Assembly (NCBI GenBank): GCA_023212645.1
Contig: JALBYC010000003.1
Location: 558,001-622,000 of the forward strand
Length of the DNA: 64,000 nt
Direction of reading: 5' to 3'
Source of the DNA: Farysia itapuensis
Lineage: Eukaryota; Basidiomycota; Ustilaginomycetes; Ustilaginales; Ustilaginaceae
The notes under the pieces were generated by a model. The model did no database searches and was not told where the DNA came from. It saw only the letters and a program-made list of their open reading frames with translations. The translations under genes and the position numbers were made by a program. This document shows positions 58,701 through 64,000 of this stretch, in pieces; positions within the stretch are counted from its first letter, which is position 1, and the number at the start of each line of letters is the position of its first letter.

Positions 58701-58960
58701 ACCTGCAGTGGCTCCAACATCTCTCCTTCTTCCACGCCGCATACGAAGCTCTCATCGTGAACGAATTGCGCAACCTCAGTCTAAAGGAACACAAGTACGG
58801 CATCGACATCGAAGTCCCCGCCGCAAGCATTATCTCAAGCTTCGGCTTCAATTCACAGGCTTTCTGGTTTCCGGACATCGTCACCCTCGCCGTACTTTTT
58901 GTCGCGTTCACTGCGCTCAGTCTTTTCTGGCTGATTGCGTTTGTAAAGGAGCGCAAGTAG
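55721..58960 (+). CDS. ADP1: ABCG-type transporter with EGF-like ectodomain (ADP1-like)
   Basis: The ATG at 55721 gives 1079 residues. Signal peptide [22 protein letters not shown]. Cys-rich ectodomain to about 340, with an EGF-like part ([25 protein letters not shown]). A TM helix ([21 protein letters not shown]) leads into the NBD: Walker A [9 protein letters not shown] (about 422-430), signature [15 protein letters not shown] and Walker B [13 protein letters not shown]. The C-terminal TMD has about six helices ([14 protein letters not shown] to [19 protein letters not shown]). The ectodomain-NBD-TMD order with one NBD is that of yeast Adp1 half-transporters. Substrate unknown. Intronless. 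Confidence 0.9.
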   Translation: [1079 protein letters not shown]

Positions 58961-59060
58961 GGCGTGGTGCACATGTGTTTTATGCAATTTCGTATCGTTT
59001 GAAAGCTGGACATGCTTTGTGTGCAGGGGAGAAAGCGTGGGTGGGGTTTGGACGGTGGAA

Positions 59061-60485
59061 CTAAAAGACGGTTCCGTCCGAGATGACGTTGATGGGCGGG
59101 GCACCGCCGGATTCGGGTCGTTTCTGGTGGGCGATTTCGCGGCCGCCTTTCCAGGTGGCTGCCTCGAGGACCTGCTTGAGGTTGAGCTGTGTGGCTGAGA
59201 GACCGAGCTTTGTACGGATCTGCTCGGCAGTCCGGTCAAGGAGGATGACCGTCATTGCGCGCCACTCTACAATCGCAGGGTGCTCGGCTTTAAGCGATGG
59301 CACGGCACCTTCGCTCTCCGACTCGGCCAGAAGCGTGGCTTTCGGCGTGAGCACTTGCAAATCAACGTACAGGCCCCCGTTGCGGTACTCGGGTAGGCCT
59401 GTCTGGTGTTGTCCGCCGACGAAGCGCCAGCCGAGTGTCTTTTCCATGGCTTCGAGTAGGGAGTAGCACATCCACTGCGTCAGCTTGTGGAATGGCACCA
59501 TCGAGGCTTCTTCGCCGAGAGCGGCGCCGCTTTTGGAAGCGAGAGTAGCATTCGGCCAAACATCGCCCATTGCCACGCCGTCTAGCTGAGTCCGAGAAGC
59601 AGGCCAGATGGGAGCCAAGCCGTATATCAACACCTCCCAGAGCGTCGGTACGCTTACTTCAGTGACGCCGTCCGTGCTGGTCGTGGTACTGGGATGCGCT
59701 AGCAGATAGTCGACGAGATTGCCAGGTCGACGAAGTTCCGGCGTCGACGAAGCCGACGGACCGACAAAGTAGCCGTGCGAGTCGGAGGCAACAGCTTCGC
59801 CCAGCTTGGACAGGAGGCGCGAACGGCCTTCCAGCCCTGTCATTGGGTTGTCGTCCGGGTGCACTTGCATGTCCATGGCCAGAGTGTCAGCCGAAAGATT
59901 CTTCAGGCCAGCTGCATTGACTTGTTGACGGTTGCCGATGATGCTGGTATCGTCTTCCCCGGCGTAGAAGCGTCCTTCGAGGAACATGTCCAAGCTGGCA
60001 ACGGCAAGGCCTTCCGACCGGCCGTACGACATTCCCGTCTTGATCTCTTCGTACTTCCACTTGGTGCCTGCACCGGCATCCAGCAGCACCGATACGATGA
60101 ACAAGTCGACCAATCGGCGTCCAGCCTCCATTGGCCCTACGACTGAGCTCTTATCTGCCGCATCTTGTGGTGGGGAAGATGTTGGAGGCCGAACCCCAGC
60201 CCACTGGCTCAGCAATGTCGTAATGCGCGGCAGTCCACCAACATCAAAGTGTCTCCATCGTCCATGCGGTGGAATACTTGCATAGTTGTCGCCAAAATCG
60301 CGCTGAATAATAGCGATGCAGTAATCGACGGCGTCTTGCTCCTTGTCAGCATTGTAAGCAAAGTACTTGAGCTGACCCTGTTGTCCTGCTTCGAAAATCT
60401 TGAGACACCTTTCTCGAATCGATGGTAGCGTCCTCAGATAGGCTACGGCCGGTGATACGGACTCGGACGCGGAAGCAGAAGCCAT
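59061..60485 (-). CDS. URC4: URC4/DUF1688 uracil-catabolism protein
   Basis: 474 residues, intronless, ATG at 60485. The whole length matches DUF1688 wording: PSIRERCLKIFEAGQQGQL near the start, SIPPHGRWRHFDVGG, KWKYEEIKTGMSYGRSEGLAVASLDMFLEGRFY, and FHKLTQWMCYSLLEAMEKTLGW. In Lachancea kluyveri URC4 belongs to the URC route that uses uracil as nitrogen source (established); its reaction is not well defined. Other URC genes are not beside it. Confidence 0.9.
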   Translation of the reverse strand: MASASASESVSPAVAYLRTLPSIRERCLKIFEAGQQGQLKYFAYNADKEQDAVDYCIAIIQRDFGDNYASIPPHGRWRHFDVGGLPRITTLLSQWAGVRPPTSSPPQDAADKSSVVGPMEAGRRLVDLFIVSVLLDAGAGTKWKYEEIKTGMSYGRSEGLAVASLDMFLEGRFYAGEDDTSIIGNRQQVNAAGLKNLSADTLAMDMQVHPDDNPMTGLEGRSRLLSKLGEAVASDSHGYFVGPSASSTPELRRPGNLVDYLLAHPSTTTSTDGVTEVSVPTLWEVLIYGLAPIWPASRTQLDGVAMGDVWPNATLASKSGAALGEEASMVPFHKLTQWMCYSLLEAMEKTLGWRFVGGQHQTGLPEYRNGGLYVDLQVLTPKATLLAESESEGAVPSLKAEHPAIVEWRAMTVILLDRTAEQIRTKLGLSATQLNLKQVLEAATWKGGREIAHQKRPESGGAPPINVISDGTVF

Positions 60486-60937
60486 GCTTGAGATCCAGGA
60501 GTGCAGGGAAGAAGAAAGAGGTGTTTAGGAACAAGCTTTCGCCGGCGTGGGTTAGACGTTGGACCCTGGCTTGTGCGGCGTCCAAGATACCCAACCAACA
60601 CTTCCCGACTTTCCGGACTTGAAAACTTGCACACTTCCAAGCTTCTACACGAACCTCTCCATGCGAAGCGGGCAATGTCTTATCGTACATGAGTAGCTCA
60701 ATGCTGCAGTCACACAGATTAGTCTAGAGCTTCAGTGACCACCTGACTCTGCTGCAGACCAAAAAAAAAAAGTCTTATCGTTACATTCTCGCGTGTCCCG
60801 AGCATCCGTTGCCCATGATTCATTCCCCAACAGAGGCTTTCCAGGAACGTCCTCGCCCGCAACAGACAGGGACACAAGTGACATGAGCCTGTTTTCTTCT
60901 TCCATATCTGCATTGTGAGAAATCTATGAGGAGTTGC
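60486..60937. other. Intergenic: URC4 upstream and LYS2 3' end
   Basis: A run of twelve A at about 60759-60770 lies here. No gene; frames at 60422-60692 are unsupported. Confidence 0.4.
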
Positions 60938-63900
60938 TTAATTGGCAGAGCCGCGACCGATGGCTTTCATCTCGGAGCCAGTGTGTGCAAGCTGAGGTAG
61001 TTTTTCTGCATTTGGTGCCGTGGGGCGATCTAGGAAGCCGACGGCCACGAGCCAGGCAAGGTAGACACCCACTAGTGTTTTGTCGACACCCATGACGGTG
61101 CCCTGAGATTCGCCTTCCGATGCTGCGTCTAGGACAGCCTGCGTGTGTCGATCGTCGAGCTCAGGCGACTTGGTAGACGTTGGCAGGTCGTCGAGCACAA
61201 AGTGAAGCAAAGGGAAGAGCGCGTTGTCTTCGACTGACGCCGCGCCGGTGCCGAGGACGTGTTCTTCGAGTCTGGCTCGCCATTGAACGTACTCAGTCTG
61301 TTTCACGTCCCAGCCAAACCGGCTGAGTTGACCTAGTAGGTCGTTGAACCTGATGCTGGGGTGGTTGGTCACGTGGAAGACTTTGGCGAACGTACCCGCG
61401 GTCTTGTTCACCACATCTAGCTCGATCGAGTTGTTCAAGCAGGCCAGTGTGGCGACTCGAGCAACGTGGTCAACAGGGACCATGTTGATGGTGTTATGCA
61501 TATCGGGGATAAGGCCAAGCTGGATGGATCCCTTCACAAGCCGCCAGAGAAAGTCGTCCGTGTTGGTGACAGCCGTCTTGGAATCACCCACGACGTAGCC
61601 GGGTCGCATGATGGATGCTTTAAGACCACGAGAGGCAGCAATCATGATGAGTTTCTCCGCAACCCATTTGGACTGCCCGTAGCCAGTCGTCAGACCTCGC
61701 TCGTTGGCGTTGAGATCATCTGTCTCTGGCACGCCATTGTGTGGGACTTCACCTTGCTTGGTCTCACCTCCATGCACGATGGAGTCCGACAGACGCACGT
61801 AGTGGTCCGTGTCCAATGCCGATGTACTTGAAACAAAGGTTAGCGTCTTTGCCTTTTTGCCCGTGTTGCACAGCTTGATAGCGCAGATGGTCGAGCCAAC
61901 ATTCGCAGCTCGCAGCTTGCTGTAAGGATACACCCAGTGCACGAGAGCGCCGTTGTGCAGAATGTCATCAACCTCGTCGGCCAGCTTGGCATACACCTGC
62001 TCAGACATGCCCAGCCGCTGAGGAGCAGCCAAGTCACCCAGCACCACTTCAAGTCGACCTTCGGCGATCCATCTGTCGTCCCAGATGCCACGTCCCTTGC
62101 ATCCTTCGCGCAAACGTTCCAGCGCGTTGCTCTCGTCTTTGGCTCGCACGTGTGCGTAGACTTTACCCACTCTGTCTGCGCGTTTCGTAAGCAGGTCGTA
62201 TAGAATGAAGGCGCCCAAGAACCCAGTGACACCAGTAACGAGTACAGTGCGCGGCCCTTCCGAGGCTTTTCGGACTTTGTCACCGTGGAATGACTCGGGC
62301 AAGCTTGGCGTCAAAGTAGCCACGTCGCTGCCATAATTTTCATCCAGACTGCTCGCGTCATTCTGGCCTCCTTCAGCAGGGCCACTGGCCGGTTGAGTGG
62401 ACCCAAGACCAAGGTCGCCCTGTCGGAGCTGATCGACGGCTTTCGCCAGACCACGAATGGTTGGAGCGTCAAATACGACGCCGAGGGGCACGTTGATGAC
62501 GAACAGCTTTCGCATTTCAAACACAAGCCTTGTTGCAAGGATAGAGTGTCCTCCGAGGTCAAAGAATGGCTCGTCGAGTGGAATTGGAGAAGGTGCGCCT
62601 GGCAGAAGCTTCGACCAAAGCTGCATGATAGACTTCTCAGCCGGGGTAAGGGAAGAGAGAGCTGCAGCCGCATCTCCGTTTGCTTGACTCGAGGTGGGAC
62701 CGGCGCTTGCGGCAGCTGACATTGCCGTGTCCGGGAAAGGCAAAGCAGGCTTATCGATCTTGCCGTTCGGGTTCAGTGGCATCTTGTTGAGCGGCACGTA
62801 CAACGTCGGTACCGAGTACGCAGGAAGCTTCCTTTTGAGGTGGTCTCGGATGTCTTTGATAAGCTTTCGATGCTTTCGCATACCCTTTACCAGCAAAGCA
62901 TCTCGGGCGGCTTTACCACTAGCAGCAGCCACATCGTCGTTGTCGTCCGTGACTTGCTCTTCGAACGCAGTCGCGCCTGGTCCGGGCACAAAGTAAGAGA
63001 CCAATACCTTCTCCTCGTCTTTATCACGTCGGACAAGCGTGACATTTTCTCTCACGTGAGGATGTCTCGATAGATGGGTGTCGATCTCACCCAACTCGAT
63101 GCGGAAGCCTCGAATCTTGATTTGATCGTCCGCTCGACCTGTACACTCGACCGTTCCGTCAGGCAAGTATCTGCCAAGATCGCCTGTCTTGTACATCCGA
63201 TCGCGAATGCCTTTCCAGTACTGGCCCTCTGGACGTTCCTTGATCGTGTCAGTGAAGACGAGGTCAGGAGCAAGGAAGTTGGTGACAAACTTTTCAGCCG
63301 TCACTTCGGGTGGACCAAGGTATCCTTCAGCCAGTCCGCCACTTCGAACGTAGATCTCACCGACCTCACCTACAGCGCAGGTGGCTGTCCGCTCGTTTCG
63401 GTTGACGACCAGCAGTTGGACATTCTGCATGCCTTGGCCGGCAGGCATTATGTCCTTTTGAGTCTGCAAAAAGGTGCTCGACGTGCTGACGGGAGGAATG
63501 GCAAAGTAACTGACGGCTCGCTGTGTCTCCGTGGTGCCGTACATATTAATGATGCAAACATTGGCCGCAAGAGCTTGCAGACGAGTGCAGTCTCGCTTGG
63601 TCAGAACGTCTCCAACGAAAAAGGCGTTCCGCAAAGAGGGGATGGAGGCAGTCGCTTGTGCACTGAGCAGCTGGCCCATGGCGGGTGTCAAATGGGTGAC
63701 CGAAGCCTTCGTTGCAGCCATCCATTCTGCAAGCCTGCCGGGAGTGCCAATGTCTTCAGAAGTTGGAATGTGAAGCTCGGCTCCAAAGAACAATGGCGTG
63801 AAGATGTCTCGCTGGATGGGATCATGCGCGATACCTGACAACATTGTAAATCGTTCATGCGAGCCCAGACCGAAACGCTCGCCCATCCAAGGGAAGAAGT

Positions 63901-64000
63901 GGGTCAATGAGTGGTGTCGACCTTTGACGCCCTTGGGAATGCCAGTCGAGCCGGAGGTGAACGAGAGGGTGCCCACGCTGTCTGGGCCAAGAATAATATT
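60938..64000 (-). CDS. LYS2: L-2-aminoadipate reductase, large subunit (5' end beyond the window)
   Basis: Open to the right window edge, so the N-terminal portion is missing; about 1,020 residues are present of a usual 1,400. From the right: the adenylation core SFTSGSTGIPKGVKGRH, the YGTTETQRAVSY box and the TGDLGRY loop, then a carrier domain with the phosphopantetheine Ser in DLGGHSILATRL (about 470 from the visible start). The reductase domain has the NADPH motif VLVTGVTGFLGAFILYDLL and the catalytic YGQSKWVAEKL. Reaction: alpha-aminoadipate to its semialdehyde in lysine biosynthesis; it needs a Lys5-type pantetheinyl transferase. Intronless in the visible part. Confidence 0.95.
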   Translation of the reverse strand, partial: NIILGPDSVGTLSFTSGSTGIPKGVKGRHHSLTHFFPWMGERFGLGSHERFTMLSGIAHDPIQRDIFTPLFFGAELHIPTSEDIGTPGRLAEWMAATKASVTHLTPAMGQLLSAQATASIPSLRNAFFVGDVLTKRDCTRLQALAANVCIINMYGTTETQRAVSYFAIPPVSTSSTFLQTQKDIMPAGQGMQNVQLLVVNRNERTATCAVGEVGEIYVRSGGLAEGYLGPPEVTAEKFVTNFLAPDLVFTDTIKERPEGQYWKGIRDRMYKTGDLGRYLPDGTVECTGRADDQIKIRGFRIELGEIDTHLSRHPHVRENVTLVRRDKDEEKVLVSYFVPGPGATAFEEQVTDDNDDVAAASGKAARDALLVKGMRKHRKLIKDIRDHLKRKLPAYSVPTLYVPLNKMPLNPNGKIDKPALPFPDTAMSAAASAGPTSSQANGDAAAALSSLTPAEKSIMQLWSKLLPGAPSPIPLDEPFFDLGGHSILATRLVFEMRKLFVINVPLGVVFDAPTIRGLAKAVDQLRQGDLGLGSTQPASGPAEGGQNDASSLDENYGSDVATLTPSLPESFHGDKVRKASEGPRTVLVTGVTGFLGAFILYDLLTKRADRVGKVYAHVRAKDESNALERLREGCKGRGIWDDRWIAEGRLEVVLGDLAAPQRLGMSEQVYAKLADEVDDILHNGALVHWVYPYSKLRAANVGSTICAIKLCNTGKKAKTLTFVSSTSALDTDHYVRLSDSIVHGGETKQGEVPHNGVPETDDLNANERGLTTGYGQSKWVAEKLIMIAASRGLKASIMRPGYVVGDSKTAVTNTDDFLWRLVKGSIQLGLIPDMHNTINMVPVDHVARVATLACLNNSIELDVVNKTAGTFAKVFHVTNHPSIRFNDLLGQLSRFGWDVKQTEYVQWRARLEEHVLGTGAASVEDNALFPLLHFVLDDLPTSTKSPELDDRHTQAVLDAASEGESQGTVMGVDKTLVGVYLAWLVAVGFLDRPTAPNAEKLPQLAHTGSEMKAIGRGSAN

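Noticed and set aside
63074..63838. 254-codon plus-strand ORF opposite LYS2
   Set aside because: Antisense shadow of the adenylation domain.

Overview
This window is nuclear DNA from a fungus, most likely a basidiomycete of the Ustilaginomycotina (a smut or smut-derived yeast). The grounds are gene style and content: compact spacing, many intronless genes, short introns (53-73 nt) with GTAAGT/GTGAGT donors and YAG acceptors, and typical fungal genes (LYS2, HOM6, URC4, ASE1, a CDC11/NUD1-type scaffold, an ADP1-type ABC transporter). The species cannot be named from the sequence alone. I support about 29 protein-coding genes. Two are cut by the window edges: a DBP3-like helicase on the left and LYS2 on the right. 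No tRNA, rRNA, transposon or CRISPR array was recognised.

Layout. 1-12.5 kb: helicase end, SDR dehydrogenase, a secreted protein with an EF-hand-like loop, a GPI-anchored serine-rich protein with an apparent frameshift, a mitochondrial protein of unknown function, a cytochrome P450, a DUF1479 oxygenase-like protein and a class 3 lipase. 12.7-21.3 kb: a two-intron phosphoglucomutase/phosphoribomutase, then a four-gene N-acetylglucosamine (GlcNAc) block: glucosamine-6-phosphate deaminase, GlcNAc kinase, a DUF3605 protein (GIG1 family, 'GlcNAc-induced') and GlcNAc-6-phosphate deacetylase. These four form two divergent pairs, each sharing one intergenic promoter region. Together they cover GlcNAc to GlcNAc-6-P to GlcN-6-P to fructose-6-P, plus one member of unknown biochemistry.

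21.6-35.9 kb: a Baeyer-Villiger-type monooxygenase, a single-pass membrane protein, a dienelactone hydrolase with a possible mitochondrial leader, a GMC oxidoreductase, an M20 carbamoyl-amidohydrolase, BUD22, HOM6 and riboflavin synthase. 35.9-38 kb is a fast-evolving pocket: a 46-residue hydrophobic peptide gene, reading frames that look coding but carry stops, and a six-cysteine secreted protein resembling effector candidates. 38-64 kb: a WKF-domain protein, a GEP4 phosphatase with a long C-terminal extension, a pyruvate dehydrogenase kinase-like protein with a large insertion in its ATP lid, the divergent pair ASE1 and CDC11/NUD1, a hemerythrin-like protein, a conserved-looking unknown, an ABCG transporter, URC4 and LYS2.

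The item most worth following is the GlcNAc block, because it places a protein of unknown biochemical role (GIG1/DUF3605) next to the deacetylase under a shared promoter. The kinase-like ATP-lid insertion and the decayed or unannotated coding pieces at 3.1-3.8 kb and 36.2-37.0 kb are the other leads.
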